Notes: generated from the letters alone by a model not told the origin. A stretch of DNA of 64,000 nt from Aliiroseovarius lamellibrachiae (GCF_018599245.1 NZ_JAHEVJ010000007.1:1-64000); one strand, 5' to 3'; positions 45,105-54,627 are shown, numbered from the stretch's first letter. Numbers and translations are program-made.

Positions 45105-45593
45105 ATGTCTGAAGAAGTCAAATCGCTCGAAGAGCTGAACGCCGTTGTTGAAGGTACCGATGTTGTTGTTGAGGTTGCCGCTCCTCGTGAGCCGGTCCGT
45201 GACGAACTGGGTCGTGCCTATGCCACCGGTAAACGTAAAGACGCTGTTGCACGCGTTTGGATCAAGCCTGGTTCCGGCAAAGTTGTCGTAAACGGCCGTG
45301 ATGTGAACGTCTATTTTGCACGCCCCGTTTTGCAAATGATCCTGCGTCAGCCGTTTGAGGTTGCCGGTGTTGTTGGCGAATTCGACGTCTATGCCACCGT
45401 TAAAGGCGGCGGTCTGTCGGGCCAAGCTGGTGCTGTGCGTCACGGTGTGTCGAAAGCTCTGCAGCTTTATGAACCCTCACTGCGCGCTGCGTTGAAAGCC
45501 GCTGGCTTCCTGACACGCGACAGCCGTGTTGTAGAACGTAAGAAATACGGTAAGCGCAAAGCGCGTCGTTCGTTCCAGTTCTCGAAGCGCTAA
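45105..45593 (+). CDS. rpsI: 30S ribosomal protein S9
   Basis: S9 helps shape the 30S head and contacts tRNA with its C-terminus. The 162-residue protein carries an alphaproteobacterial N-terminal extension of about 30 acidic residues, then '[22 protein letters not shown]' (core '[17 protein letters not shown]') and ends with the 'FQFSKR' tail that reaches the P-site. It forms an operon with rplM and ends at a terminator. Confidence 0.98.
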   Translation: MSEEVKSLEELNAVVEGTDVVVEVAAPREPVRDELGRAYATGKRKDAVARVWIKPGSGKVVVNGRDVNVYFARPVLQMILRQPFEVAGVVGEFDVYATVKGGGLSGQAGAVRHGVSKALQLYEPSLRAALKAAGFLTRDSRVVERKKYGKRKARRSFQFSKR

Positions 45594-45616
45594 TTTACGC
45601 TTTCAAAGAATTTGTA

Positions 45617-45644
45617 AAAGGGCTGCCATTTGGTGGCCCTTTTC
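45617..45644 (+). terminator. Rho-independent terminator of rplM-rpsI
   Basis: AAAAGGGCTGCCA and TGGTGGCCCTTTT make a stem with one mismatch, followed by TTTTC. Confidence 0.85.
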
Positions 45645-45685
45645 ATATTGCGGGGGGGGCTGGGATGCCATATATCAGCCCACAA

Positions 45686-45762
<77 letters not shown>

Positions 45763-45786
45763 TTCCCCTCTCAGGTCTAAGTGACC

Positions 45787-45876
45787 GTTTTCGTCAGTGA
45801 GATTTTCGTTGGCGCGATTTTCGTCAGTGCTATTTTCGTCGGTGCGATTTGCGTCAGTGAAATTTGCGTCATTGCG
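45787..45876. repeat. 15-bp tandem repeat, six copies
   Basis: Six head-to-tail units of 15 bp start at 45787, 45802, 45817, 45832, 45847 and 45862. The consensus is ATTTTCGTCAGTGCG; units 1-4 keep TTTTCGT and 5-6 carry TTTGCGT. The period is a multiple of three, so both strands stay open: minus gives 'TDEN' blocks and plus gives 'FVSxI' blocks. No gene here is convincing. This is a minisatellite, not a CRISPR (no spacers). Confidence 0.9.
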
Positions 45877-45992
45877 GCAAAACAATGTGACACCGCGTGG
45901 GCCGCGCCCCAAAAACGCACAAAGGGCAAAGAGGCCGGAACCGCGATGTTCCTTTCCCAATGCCCTTTCCGTAAGCGCGTCCCGGATGAGGG

Positions 45993-47378
45993 TTACCCCA
46001 GCACCTCTTTTACGGCGTCAACCGCAACTGAAACCACTTGATCCACGTCGCCCTTAGTAATGCACAGCGGCGGGGCAAAGCCAATAATGTCGCCTTGGGG
46101 CATGGCGCGCGCGATCACATCGCGTTTGGCCATGGCCGCGGAAATCGCTGGGCCGACTTTGCGGGCGGGGTCAAAAAACGCTATTGGCGACGTGGTGTGC
46201 GCGAATTCAACAGCACACATCAACCCTTCGCCGCGAACCTCAGCAACATGGGGGTGATCCTCCAGTGCGGTGGCCAGTTCAGACCGTAGATAGGCCCCCA
46301 TGTTTCCGGCATTTTCCACAAGGCCCAGCGCGTCGATCAACTGCAAATTGGCGACCCCCGCGGCTGCACCGATGGGGTGGGCGGAATAGGTCCACCCATG
46401 CCCAATAGGGCCGTTCTCGTCAGTGCCCCGTTCCAAAACATCCCACATTTTCTTGGATACGATAGATCCGGAGAGAGGCGCGTAGGCAGAGGTTAAGCCC
46501 TTGGCAATCGTGATCAAATCTGCCTCTAAGCCGTAGTGTGTTGATCCCATCATGCTGCCCAGGCGACCGAATCCCGTGACCACCTCGTCGACGATTAACA
46601 GGATGTCATATTTCTTCAGCACCGCCTGAATGGCGGGCCAATACCCTGCGGGTGGGGGCACAATACCGCCAGTTCCAAGGACAGGTTCACCGATAAAGGC
46701 TGCGATGGTGTCGGGGCCTTCGGCAAGGATCATGGCCTCAAGCTTTGCGGCGCAATCGGCGGAGAACGCTTCTTCGGTCAGGTCTGGATCACGACGGCGC
46801 AAATAATACGGCGCTTCGGTATGTATGACCTGGCTCAGCGGAAGATCGAATTTGTTGTGAAACAGCTCAAGCCCCGTCAATGACCCCGTCATTAACCCCG
46901 ACCCGTGATAGCCGCGCCAGCGCGAGATAATCTTTTTCTTCTCAGGACGTCCGAGGATGTTGTTGTAATACCAGACCAATTTTATGTTGGTCTCGTTGGC
47001 ATCCGACCCGCTTTGGCCAAAATAGACCTTGGACATATTGGCCGGTGCGCGATCAAGGATCATTCTGGCAAGCGTGATTGATGCCTCGGTGCCATGGCCG
47101 ACATAGGAATGGTAATAGGCCAGCTCATGCGCCTGTTTTGCGATGGCATCCGCTATTTCCGACCGCCCATAGCCCACATTCACACAGTAAAGCCCGGCAA
47201 AGGCATCGAGCATCCTGCGCCCATCCCTGTCGGTGATATGTACACCCTCGCCGGAGGTTATGACCCGCGTCGGCGTCTCGCCGCGGGCATGTTGCGCCAA
47301 ATGGGTTGAAGGATGAAAAAACGTATCGCGGTCCCATTGTGCCAAAGTGTCATTGGTCAGCGTGTCATTGGTGAGCAT
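45993..47378 (-). CDS. doeD: Class III aminotransferase, likely ectoine-pathway DoeD
   Basis: The 461-residue class III PLP aminotransferase has 'VYFGQSGSDANETNIKLVWYY' (core 'GQSGSDANETNIKLVW') and 'LLIVDEVVTGFGRLGSMMGS' (core 'IVDEVVTGFGRLG') as cofactor-binding segments and the PLP lysine in 'LITIAKGLTSAYAPLSG'. In doe/eut clusters this gene (DoeD, also called Atf) transfers the amino group of diaminobutyrate, yielding aspartate semialdehyde. Its place immediately after doeB and doeA, 10 bp away, supports that role, but substrate is inferred from context. The N-terminus contains a repeated 'NDTL' motif and is slightly variable. Confidence 0.82.
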   Translation of the reverse strand: MLTNDTLTNDTLAQWDRDTFFHPSTHLAQHARGETPTRVITSGEGVHITDRDGRRMLDAFAGLYCVNVGYGRSEIADAIAKQAHELAYYHSYVGHGTEASITLARMILDRAPANMSKVYFGQSGSDANETNIKLVWYYNNILGRPEKKKIISRWRGYHGSGLMTGSLTGLELFHNKFDLPLSQVIHTEAPYYLRRRDPDLTEEAFSADCAAKLEAMILAEGPDTIAAFIGEPVLGTGGIVPPPAGYWPAIQAVLKKYDILLIVDEVVTGFGRLGSMMGSTHYGLEADLITIAKGLTSAYAPLSGSIVSKKMWDVLERGTDENGPIGHGWTYSAHPIGAAAGVANLQLIDALGLVENAGNMGAYLRSELATALEDHPHVAEVRGEGLMCAVEFAHTTSPIAFFDPARKVGPAISAAMAKRDVIARAMPQGDIIGFAPPLCITKGDVDQVVSVAVDAVKEVLG

Positions 47379-47387
47379 AAGTGTTTC

Positions 47388-48380
47388 CTATAGGTCGATT
47401 TGGGCCAAAACCGCTAGGCAATCACCATGTTGGATCAAGCCCTTGGCATGGCGAGTGACCAAAACTCCGTGGGTTTTGGCGTGAATGTCGATGGCGGGGT
47501 GGCCGGTGTGTTGGGTGTTCCAGATCCGCGCAATCAGATCGCCTTTGGCCACATCGGCCCCCAAGCCATGCCGATATTCGATCATGCCGTCCGCGGGAGA
47601 AAAGTGAAAACACCCCGGATCATTTTGCGTCAACATGCGGCTGGGGGCGTGGTCGGGCACCCCAGATAATACCCCCGCGTGGATCAGGACATTGCGCAAG
47701 CCTTTGCGGGCAATTGCAACTGTTTCAGGCGTGGTTGTCGCCCCACCGCCGAGTTCGGTCGTCACAAAGGTTTTGCCCATCCGTTCGGCCGCATCATCAT
47801 ACATGCCCATGCTGTCAATCTCGACCATATCGAGCGAAAACGGGGCGTTGAACGCATCGCGCGCGGCCCGGCACCGCGCCTCTTGATCTTTGTCTTCAAG
47901 GATATGCGAGGCGGCAAACGGCAGGAAATCGAGCGTGCCACCACCCGAGTGAAAATCAAGAACCAGATCCGCCAAGGGAAGCAGATGTCGTTGAAAATAA
48001 TCAGCAATCTTCTCTGTCACCGTGCCGTCAGGTCGCCCTGGAAAGGCGCGGTTCATATTGCCCTTGTCGATCGGTGATGTGCGGGTGCCAGACGCGAAGG
48101 CGGGCATGTTCATAAACGGTACGATGATCACCCGGCCGGACAGGTCCTTGGCGCACACCTGATTGGCAAATTCAACCAAGGCCAAGGGGCCTTCGTATTC
48201 GTCGCCATGATTGGCCCCGGTCACCAGAACCGTTGGTCCGTCACCATTTTTTGCCACAGTGATTGGGATCATAATGGCCCCCCATGCACTGTCATCGCGC
48301 GAGTGGGGGAGCTGTAGATGACCGTGCTGTACGCCATCCGCCTCTAGATCCACCGAACATGAAATGGGCGAGGGCCGCAT
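47388..48380 (-). CDS. doeB: N-acetyl-diaminobutyrate deacetylase DoeB/EutE
   Basis: The 330-residue protein belongs to the succinylglutamate desuccinylase/aspartoacylase zinc family. 'TGANHGDEYEGPLAL' gives the first zinc ligands His and Glu, and 'LVLDFHSGGGTLDFLP' gives the third His. In ectoine breakdown DoeB removes the acetyl group of N-alpha-acetyl-diaminobutyrate, made by DoeA. The start ATG shares a base with the doeA stop (TGATG). The C-terminal 'GVLVTRHAKGLIQHGDCLAV' (core 'LVTRHAKGLIQHGD') is the family's beta-barrel tail. Confidence 0.9.
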   Translation of the reverse strand: MRPSPISCSVDLEADGVQHGHLQLPHSRDDSAWGAIMIPITVAKNGDGPTVLVTGANHGDEYEGPLALVEFANQVCAKDLSGRVIIVPFMNMPAFASGTRTSPIDKGNMNRAFPGRPDGTVTEKIADYFQRHLLPLADLVLDFHSGGGTLDFLPFAASHILEDKDQEARCRAARDAFNAPFSLDMVEIDSMGMYDDAAERMGKTFVTTELGGGATTTPETVAIARKGLRNVLIHAGVLSGVPDHAPSRMLTQNDPGCFHFSPADGMIEYRHGLGADVAKGDLIARIWNTQHTGHPAIDIHAKTHGVLVTRHAKGLIQHGDCLAVLAQIDL

Positions 48381-49570
48381 CACAGTTTCACCGCCAATTC
48401 TGCGGGCGTGTTGCACAGGTTCTCGGCGCCGGTTTTGGTGATTAACACAGGTTCGGTGATTTCGATCCCGCCATCATCCAACCACAGCGCGGGCATGAAA
48501 TGAAAGACCATGCCGGGTTCCAGAACCGTCCGGTCCCCTTTGCGCAACGAGAAGGTGCGCTCGCCCCAATCGGGCGGATACGAGAGCCCGATAGAATAGC
48601 CCGCGCGGCTGTCTTTCTCAAACCCCAAGCGGTTCAAGGTGGCGTTAAATGCGTTGGCGATATCTTCGCAGAAGTTGCCGGGTTTGGCCTGTGCCATGCC
48701 GGCGCTGACGGCCTCCAGAACAGCGTTTTCAGCTTTGCGGTATTTCGCGGGCGGTTCGCCCAGAAACAAAGTGCGCGACTGGGGGGCGTGATAGCGTCGA
48801 TGCACCCCTGCAATCTCAAAAAACGTTGCCTCGCCCTTTTCCAACGGGCTGTCATCCCAGGTTAAATGTGGCGCAGTGGCGTCGGCACCAGAGGGGGCCA
48901 GCGGCACAATTGACGGGTAATCGCCCCAATGCCCATCGGCCCCAGTGATGCCAGCGTGATAGATATCCGCCACCAAATCGTTTTTTCGCACCCCCGGCTC
49001 TGCGCGTTCGCGGATCGTTTTATGCATCTTTTCAACGATTTTCGCGGCACGGCGCAGATAGGTGATTTCGGTTTCGGATTTCACGGATCGTTGCCAATTC
49101 ACCAGCCCATTTGCGTTGATAACCCGCGCCAAGGGGAGCGTTTCAACCAAGGACAAATAGGCGGCGGCGGTAAAATAGTAATTGTCGAGTTCTAATCCGA
49201 TGTTTTTGCTGTGCCAGCCATGCTGGGCAAGCAGCATGGACAGATCCTCCATCGGGTGTTTCTCGGGGTTTTGAACATAGCTGTCGTCATAGCCGTGAAT
49301 ATGGTCATGCCCCATAAACACCGTGCGCTTTGCCCCTAATGCATCCATGGCACGCCCCCACCAGATGGGGGGGCCGTCTGGTCCCAAGATCACCGCTTGA
49401 TGCACGTAAAACGACCAGCCCTCATACCCCGTCAACCACGCCATATTTGCGGGATCTGTGACAATCAAAACGTCAATTTCTTTGGCCTGCATTGCGGCAC
49501 GGGTCTTTGCGATCCTGGCTTCATATTCAGCGGTGGAAAATGACAGATTTGGGGACTGGTTTGGTGTCAT
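48380..49570 (-). CDS. doeA: Ectoine hydrolase DoeA/EutD
   Basis: DoeA opens the ectoine ring to N-acetyl-diaminobutyrate. The 396-residue protein has the creatinase/M24 'pita-bread' fold, but the metal ligands of M24 peptidases are not all kept: where peptidases have D-x-G and SDITRT, this protein has 'FFEIAG' with Glu252 and 'YHAPQSRTL'. From memory, the ectoine hydrolase of Halomonas uses a glutamate at this place for a covalent intermediate (Glu255), which fits. The N-terminal domain and length are as expected. It heads the operon, divergent from an AsnC gene. Confidence 0.92.
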   Translation of the reverse strand: MTPNQSPNLSFSTAEYEARIAKTRAAMQAKEIDVLIVTDPANMAWLTGYEGWSFYVHQAVILGPDGPPIWWGRAMDALGAKRTVFMGHDHIHGYDDSYVQNPEKHPMEDLSMLLAQHGWHSKNIGLELDNYYFTAAAYLSLVETLPLARVINANGLVNWQRSVKSETEITYLRRAAKIVEKMHKTIRERAEPGVRKNDLVADIYHAGITGADGHWGDYPSIVPLAPSGADATAPHLTWDDSPLEKGEATFFEIAGVHRRYHAPQSRTLFLGEPPAKYRKAENAVLEAVSAGMAQAKPGNFCEDIANAFNATLNRLGFEKDSRAGYSIGLSYPPDWGERTFSLRKGDRTVLEPGMVFHFMPALWLDDGGIEITEPVLITKTGAENLCNTPAELAVKL

Positions 49571-49700
49571 ATGCGTATTTCTTTCGAGGGTCAGGGTGGA
49601 AAACGCGCGCGTACGCCTAGGAATATCCTACCAAGCGCGGCTGGTTATTTGATGTGAATACTGTCAGTGTATGCAGGAATAATGCAAATATGAGGCAAAG

Positions 49701-50177
49701 ATGGGCAATCCGCGCGCGTTGGATAAAATAGACCGAAAAATCCTTCATGAGATTCAGTTGAACAATCAACTTACCTCTGTTCAACTGTCTGAAAAAGCAG
49801 GGCTGTCACCAACATCGGCGCAACGGCGCCTAAACAGGCTGCGCGCAGATAAAATCATCGAAAGCGATATTGCGGTCGTTTCAAATGCCGCGGTGGGGCG
49901 CCCGCTGACCTTGATTATTTCGGTTCAATTGGAACGGGAACGGTCCGATATCATTGATCACTTCAAGAAATCAGTGCGAAATGAAGCCATCGTCATGAGC
50001 GCATTTTATGTGACCGGAGACACGGATTTCATCCTGATCATCGCGGCCAAAGATATGGCTGAATACGAAGAGTTCACGCGACATTTTCTATACGATAACC
50101 CAGACATCAAAGGGTTCAAAACCACCGTGGTCATGGACCGGATCAAGGCCTCGTTTTATGTCCCACCATGGGATTGA
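49701..50177 (+). CDS. doeX: AsnC/Lrp regulator of the ectoine genes
   Basis: The 158-residue protein has an AsnC/Lrp helix-turn-helix ('LTSVQLSEKAGLSPTSAQRRLNRL', core 'SEKAGLSPTSAQRRLNRL') and a RAM domain with 'SAFYVTGDTDFILIIAA' (core 'YVTGDTDFILII'). It is divergent from doeA with a 130-bp gap, the position of AsnC/DoeX in ectoine clusters, where it activates the genes in response to ectoine breakdown products. No EnuR-type regulator lies next to it, so this may be the only local control. Confidence 0.88.
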   Translation: MGNPRALDKIDRKILHEIQLNNQLTSVQLSEKAGLSPTSAQRRLNRLRADKIIESDIAVVSNAAVGRPLTLIISVQLERERSDIIDHFKKSVRNEAIVMSAFYVTGDTDFILIIAAKDMAEYEEFTRHFLYDNPDIKGFKTTVVMDRIKASFYVPPWD

Positions 50178-50192
50178 GGGTATGTCAGAGCA

Positions 50193-50217
50193 GGGGCGAT
50201 GAACGGTTCACCGCCCC
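50193..50217. terminator. Convergent hairpin between asnC and paaZ
   Basis: GGGGCG/CGCCCC (50193-50198 and 50212-50217) enclose an inner TGAAC/GTTCA stem. It lies between two convergent genes and lacks a strong T-run, so termination may be weak. Confidence 0.45.
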
Positions 50218-50233
50218 AAATGACCGCATAAGA

Positions 50234-52261
50234 TTAATACGCGTTCATGGTCAAAAGTTCATATTCCGCAACCAATTCAGCATCTTGGTTGGTTAAGGTC
50301 ACATGCCAACGGACCTCGCCATATTCCTCTGTGCGACGGGTTTTGGCTTTCACCGTCAGGCGCACATTGATCGCATCGCCCGCCTCAACCGGTTTCATAA
50401 AGCGCAGATGATCAAGCCCGGTATTGGCCAGAACCGGCCCTTCGTTGGGTTCCACAAACAGTCCGGCCGCAAAGCTGAGGAGCAGATAACCATGCGCCAC
50501 ACGCCCCGGAAAAAACGGGTTTCGCTTGGCCGCGGCATCATCCATATGGGCGTAAAACGTATCGCCCGTGAAATTGGCAAAGGTTTCAATATCATCCAGC
50601 GTCACGGTGCGCGGCGCGGTGTGTAATGTCTCACCAATCGACAGCTCGCCAAACGTGCGGGTGAACGGATGCGCAGGGGCTTTGATCTCGGTGGATCCCG
50701 GCACCCAGCGGTTGCCAATGGCGGTCAGAATGTCCGGGCTGCCTTGGATCGCGGTGCGCTGCATGTAATGCAAAACACCACGCACGCCACCCATTTCCTC
50801 GCCGCCGCCTGCGCGACCGGGGCCGCCATGCACCATATGGGGCAGGGGGCTGCCGTGGCCGGTGCTTTCTTTCATTGACGTCGCATTGTTGAAATAAAGC
50901 CGTCCGTGAAAGGCCCCCGCACCCAAGGCCATCTCGCGCGCCACATCCCCTGACGCGGTGATGACCGAGGCCACAAGCGACCCGTTGCCCTTATTGGCAA
51001 GCGCGATGGCGTGTGGAATGTCGCGGTAGCCCATGATGGTGGAGACAGGGCCAAAGGCTTCGGTCTCATGCACAATCGTCGCGCTGTCCGGCGCATCGCA
51101 ACAAAACAACATCGGGGCCACAAAGGCCCCTTCAGACAGATCCCCAGACAGGCCCGTCTGATCAGGGTCACCGTAAACGCGGCGACACTCGCTTCCGATC
51201 ATTGCAGCTTTTTCCAACACGTCCTGTTTTTGCGCAACGGACACCAAGGCGCCCATTCGTGTGGCTTTGTCACGCGGGTCGCCTATCACCGTTTGATCCA
51301 GCTTCGCCGACAGGGCGGAAATCACATTCTCAACCTGCGCGTCTGGCGCAATGATCCGGCGAATGGCGGTACATTTTTGCCCCGCTTTGGTGGTCATTTC
51401 GCGGTGGATTTCCTTGATGAACAGATCAAATTCCGCGCTGTCTTTTGTGATGTCCGGCCCCAAAATCGACGCGTTTAAACTGTCTTGTTCCGCCACAAAA
51501 CGGACCGAGTTTTTCAGGATGTTCGGATTGGAGCGCAGCAGGCTGGCGGTGGCGGCGGAGCCTGTAAAGCTGACCACATCCTGTGATCCCAACCGGTCCA
51601 GAAGATCGCCGGTGCCGCCCGAAATAAGCTGCAGCGCCCCTTCGGGCAAGATCCCACTGTCGAGCATGACCCGAACGGCGGCCTCTGTCACATAACAGCT
51701 TGCCGTTGCGGGTTTCACGATGGCGGGGACACCCGCCAAAAGGGTTGGTGCGAGCTTTTCCAACATGCCCCAAACAGGAAAGTTGAAGGCGTTGATATGA
51801 ACTGCAACCCCTTGTAATGGCGTGGCAATATGCATGCCTAAGAATGTTCCATTGCGCGAGAGCTGTTCAATGTCGCCGTCGATATAAATGTCACCATCCG
51901 GCATTTCACGACGGCCTTTTGAGGCAAAGACAAACATCGTACCCACGCCGCCATCAATGTCGATCATATGGTCCGATTGGGTGGCCCCTGTGTCAAAGCT
52001 CAGATCATAAAGGGCTTGCTTGTTGGCGCCCAAATGCGTGGCAAGTGCCTTGAGCATCTTGGCACGATCATGGAACCCCATTTTGCGCAGGTTCGGCCCG
52101 CCCACATTGCGGCCATGGTCCAACATCGCCTGCATATCAATCTCGGCGCCGCCAGCTTCGGCGATTTTCAGGCCGGTGATGGCTGATGCGATGGGGCGGG
52201 CGTTTGCGCCGGGCGCGACCCAACTGCCAGCGGCAAAGCTGGAGATTTTCATAACACTCAT
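50234..52261 (-). CDS. paaZ: Bifunctional oxepin-CoA hydrolase/semialdehyde dehydrogenase PaaZ
   Basis: PaaZ opens oxepin-CoA and oxidises the resulting aldehyde. The 675-residue protein joins an N-terminal aldehyde dehydrogenase (Glu258 in 'VAEQDSLN' and nucleophile Cys297 in 'AGQKCTAI') to a C-terminal MaoC-type hydratase ('[30 protein letters not shown]', core '[15 protein letters not shown]'). Both halves are complete. The gene is the last of the minus-strand paa operon, with AAGGAG before ATG 52261. No partner PaaFGHI genes follow, so beta-oxidation steps must be encoded elsewhere. Confidence 0.95.
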   Translation of the reverse strand: MSVMKISSFAAGSWVAPGANARPIASAITGLKIAEAGGAEIDMQAMLDHGRNVGGPNLRKMGFHDRAKMLKALATHLGANKQALYDLSFDTGATQSDHMIDIDGGVGTMFVFASKGRREMPDGDIYIDGDIEQLSRNGTFLGMHIATPLQGVAVHINAFNFPVWGMLEKLAPTLLAGVPAIVKPATASCYVTEAAVRVMLDSGILPEGALQLISGGTGDLLDRLGSQDVVSFTGSAATASLLRSNPNILKNSVRFVAEQDSLNASILGPDITKDSAEFDLFIKEIHREMTTKAGQKCTAIRRIIAPDAQVENVISALSAKLDQTVIGDPRDKATRMGALVSVAQKQDVLEKAAMIGSECRRVYGDPDQTGLSGDLSEGAFVAPMLFCCDAPDSATIVHETEAFGPVSTIMGYRDIPHAIALANKGNGSLVASVITASGDVAREMALGAGAFHGRLYFNNATSMKESTGHGSPLPHMVHGGPGRAGGGEEMGGVRGVLHYMQRTAIQGSPDILTAIGNRWVPGSTEIKAPAHPFTRTFGELSIGETLHTAPRTVTLDDIETFANFTGDTFYAHMDDAAAKRNPFFPGRVAHGYLLLSFAAGLFVEPNEGPVLANTGLDHLRFMKPVEAGDAINVRLTVKAKTRRTEEYGEVRWHVTLTNQDAELVAEYELLTMNAY

Positions 52262-52297
52262 CGGACACTCCTTATGGGCGTAGGTCAGGGGCAGGCA

Positions 52298-53056
52298 TTA
52301 ATGGGCAGTCAGCCCGAGGGTTTCAAGCTGAGCTGAGGCGGTATTTGTCCAATCTTCGCGCAGCTCTGCATTGGTGGAATGGCGCAGGCCAAAAGCCGCA
52401 AGTTGACTGGCGCGGGTGGAGTGATCCAACCCAAAACTGGCCGCCACACGCGGCCACCAATAGGCGACAGAGGCGTTGAGGGCCGCGCGGTCTGCGCCTT
52501 GTTTGATCAGGTGTTGGATGCCTTCGGCGGCCAGCTCTGTATGGCGGGCCTCAACGGGGGCAATGGCGCGAAAGGCTTCGGCCAGCGGGGTGTAAGAGAC
52601 GCGCGAAAATTCTTTCAGCTGCACGCCAACGGCAAGCCCCATCAAAAGGTTCATCACCACGGCGTCTTGCCAGCTTTCCAGCGGGTAATTGAACACTGAA
52701 AGGCGCATGTCAGATTGGGTGCGTGTGGCGCCAATGTCCGCATCCCGCGCCAAGCGATCCGTCCACGGGTGGTGATTGGCATAGCGCTTGGTATCAGCGC
52801 CAAACGCGCCCATGATCTGCAACACCTTGTCGGCGCTGTCGGTCTTTTCAAGCACAATTTTTGCCGCCGCAATACGTTCTTTGATGCCGGGGCCTTGGTT
52901 GATGATGTCGGCAAACCCGGCGGCACCAGCCAGTTCGCTGTCAACAAATGTGGCCATCAGGCGCATCAGTTCGGCGCGGTAACGTGCCGGGACATTGCTT
53001 GGATTTGTCAGCTGGCCACCTTGGGCCAAATAGTCGGTGATGCTCATCTCGCTCAT
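52298..53056 (-). CDS. PaaA/PaaC-like ferritin-like protein
   Basis: The 252-residue protein is a distant member of the phenylacetic acid catabolic family (PaaA/PaaC), ferritin-like proteins. Glu41, Glu70, Glu149 and the 'PVEARHTEL' ExxH (Glu169, His172) fall at diiron-type positions, but the first ExxH of PaaA ('DEAGH') reads 'LEKTD', so a His becomes Asp73. A full diiron site is doubtful. 'RLSVFNYPLESWQDAVVMNL' (core 'FNYPLESWQDAVV') is typical. It sits inside the paa operon between paaE and paaZ, in addition to genuine paaA and paaC. A structural or regulatory role is possible. Confidence 0.75.
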   Translation of the reverse strand: MSEMSITDYLAQGGQLTNPSNVPARYRAELMRLMATFVDSELAGAAGFADIINQGPGIKERIAAAKIVLEKTDSADKVLQIMGAFGADTKRYANHHPWTDRLARDADIGATRTQSDMRLSVFNYPLESWQDAVVMNLLMGLAVGVQLKEFSRVSYTPLAEAFRAIAPVEARHTELAAEGIQHLIKQGADRAALNASVAYWWPRVAASFGLDHSTRASQLAAFGLRHSTNAELREDWTNTASAQLETLGLTAH

Positions 53057-53079
53057 GACATTTCTCCCTAACGTGTTGT

Positions 53080-54144
53080 TTATTGGTCGTAATCCACGAC
53101 AACCTTGTCAGATTTTGCAAAGGCCTGACAGGACAGCACATAGCCTTTGTCGACCTCGTAATCCTCAAGTGCGTGGTTTGTGGCCATATCGACCTCGCCT
53201 TCGATCACCTTGCAGCGGCAGGTTGAACAGACCCCGGCCTTACAGGCGTATGGCGCGTCCAATTGATTGGCGAGGGCCGCGTCAAGGATCGAGGTGTCCG
53301 CGTCCATTTTGATGGTTCGGCTCGAGCCGTCGATGGTGATCACCGCCTCGGTGCCAGCACCAGAGGCTTTGGTTTTTGAGGTGGCTTTCTTGGCGGCCCG
53401 CCCCGGTTGGGCCGAGGCAAACAGCTCAAACTTGATCTGCGCGTCGTCAAGCCCGTGATCGCGCAGCGCCTTGGCAATGCCCAGCATCATCGGCTCTGGT
53501 CCGCAGATAAACGCGGTGTCTATCGAGGCGATATCGATCCATTGCTGAAACAGCAGCGCGCATTTTTCTTCTGTCACCAAACCGGTGAAAAGGTCAATTT
53601 CCTGCGCGTCGCTTTCCAGAATATGGATCACCGTAAAGCGGCCCATATAGGTGTTTTTCAGGTCTTCAAGCTCTTCTCGGAACATGATCGTGTTCACGGA
53701 TTTATTGGCGTAGACCAGCGTGAAGTCTGAATTGGGCTCGCGCGCCAAGGTGGTTTTGATGATCGACAAGACGGGTGTGATGCCCGATCCGCCCGCAAAG
53801 CCGAGATAGGATTTGGCGGCGGTCTGGTCGATGGGGGTGAAGAAATTGCCCATCGGTGGCATCGCTTCGATCACATCGCCCGTGGTCAGGTTTTCATTGG
53901 CCCAGGTGGAGAACGCCCCACCATCCACGCGTTTGATACCGACCTGTAAAACGCCGTCATCTTTGCCCGCGCAGATCGAATAAGACCGGCGCAATTCCTG
54001 CCCGTCAAAGTCGCGCCGAAAGGTCAGATATTGCCCTTGGACAAAATCAAACGCCGCGGGATCATCGGGTTTTAACGTCACAACCACCGCATCGCGGATG
54101 GTTTTTTGAATATCGGTCACAGTCAGAGCGTGAAAGCGCGCCAT
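53080..54144 (-). CDS. paaE: Phenylacetyl-CoA epoxidase reductase subunit PaaE
   Basis: PaaE passes electrons from NADPH to the PaaAC oxygenase. The 354-residue protein has a ferredoxin reductase core (FAD-binding 'RRSYSICAG', NAD-binding 'GFAGGSGITPVLSI') and a C-terminal plant-type [2Fe-2S] domain with Cys301, Cys306, Cys309 in 'CKAGVCSTC' and a fourth ligand, Cys339. The 'AKKATSKTKASGAGTEAV' linker before the ferredoxin domain is lysine-rich. Length is normal, and the gene follows paaD by 9 bp in the operon. Confidence 0.95.
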   Translation of the reverse strand: MARFHALTVTDIQKTIRDAVVVTLKPDDPAAFDFVQGQYLTFRRDFDGQELRRSYSICAGKDDGVLQVGIKRVDGGAFSTWANENLTTGDVIEAMPPMGNFFTPIDQTAAKSYLGFAGGSGITPVLSIIKTTLAREPNSDFTLVYANKSVNTIMFREELEDLKNTYMGRFTVIHILESDAQEIDLFTGLVTEEKCALLFQQWIDIASIDTAFICGPEPMMLGIAKALRDHGLDDAQIKFELFASAQPGRAAKKATSKTKASGAGTEAVITIDGSSRTIKMDADTSILDAALANQLDAPYACKAGVCSTCRCKVIEGEVDMATNHALEDYEVDKGYVLSCQAFAKSDKVVVDYDQ

Positions 54145-54153
54145 CGGTCTCTC

Positions 54154-54627
54154 CTAGATGCACTTGAAATAATCAAAGGGTTCAAGACAGCTTTTGCATC
54201 GCCAAAGCGCCTTGCAGGGGGTGGAGCCAAACTGGCTGGTCTTTTCCAGATCATGCCCGCCGCAATTGGGGCAGCGGTCTGGCTGACCTTTGGGCGAGGG
54301 GGGGGCAATGCCAAACTTCTCAAGCTTTGCGGCCCCTTTTTCGCTGAGCCAATCGGTGGTCCAGGCCGGTGAAAGCTGTTGGTGCAACGACAGCCTTTTG
54401 ATCCCACGCTCGCGCAACGCGGTTTCGATGTCTTGGTTGATAATGCGCGTCGCAGGACAGCCGGAATAGGTTGGGGTGACGGTGATCTTAAGCGCGTCAC
54501 CAGCATCAGTTTTCACCCATTCCACATCCCGAATAATGCCCAAATCGACCAATGAAATCACGGGGATTTCCGGGTCGGGGACTTGATCAAGCCAGCCCCA
54601 AATGGTGTCCGTTGACGGGGTCGTCAT
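54154..54627 (-). CDS. paaD: PaaD, iron-sulfur/epoxidase maturation protein
   Basis: PaaD belongs to the DUF59/MIP18 family; it is needed for epoxidase activity and probably helps assemble its iron or iron-sulfur parts. The 157-residue protein has 'VPDPEIPVISLVDLGIIRDV' (core 'DPEIPVISLVDLGI'), 'YSGCPATRIINQDI' with a conserved Cys, and a C-terminal zinc-ribbon-like 'CPNCGGHDLEK...CKALWRCKSCLEPF' (core 'CPNCGG' and 'CKSC'). The start ATG 54627 overlaps the paaC stop (TAATG). Confidence 0.92.
   Translation of the reverse strand: MTTPSTDTIWGWLDQVPDPEIPVISLVDLGIIRDVEWVKTDAGDALKITVTPTYSGCPATRIINQDIETALRERGIKRLSLHQQLSPAWTTDWLSEKGAAKLEKFGIAPPSPKGQPDRCPNCGGHDLEKTSQFGSTPCKALWRCKSCLEPFDYFKCI

Noticed and set aside
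45787-45876. CRISPR array
   Set aside because: Units are contiguous without spacers and no cas gene is present.
45781-46041. Open frames on both strands across the 15-bp tandem repeat
   Set aside because: The openness follows from the repeat length being divisible by three; there is no ribosome-binding site or domain.
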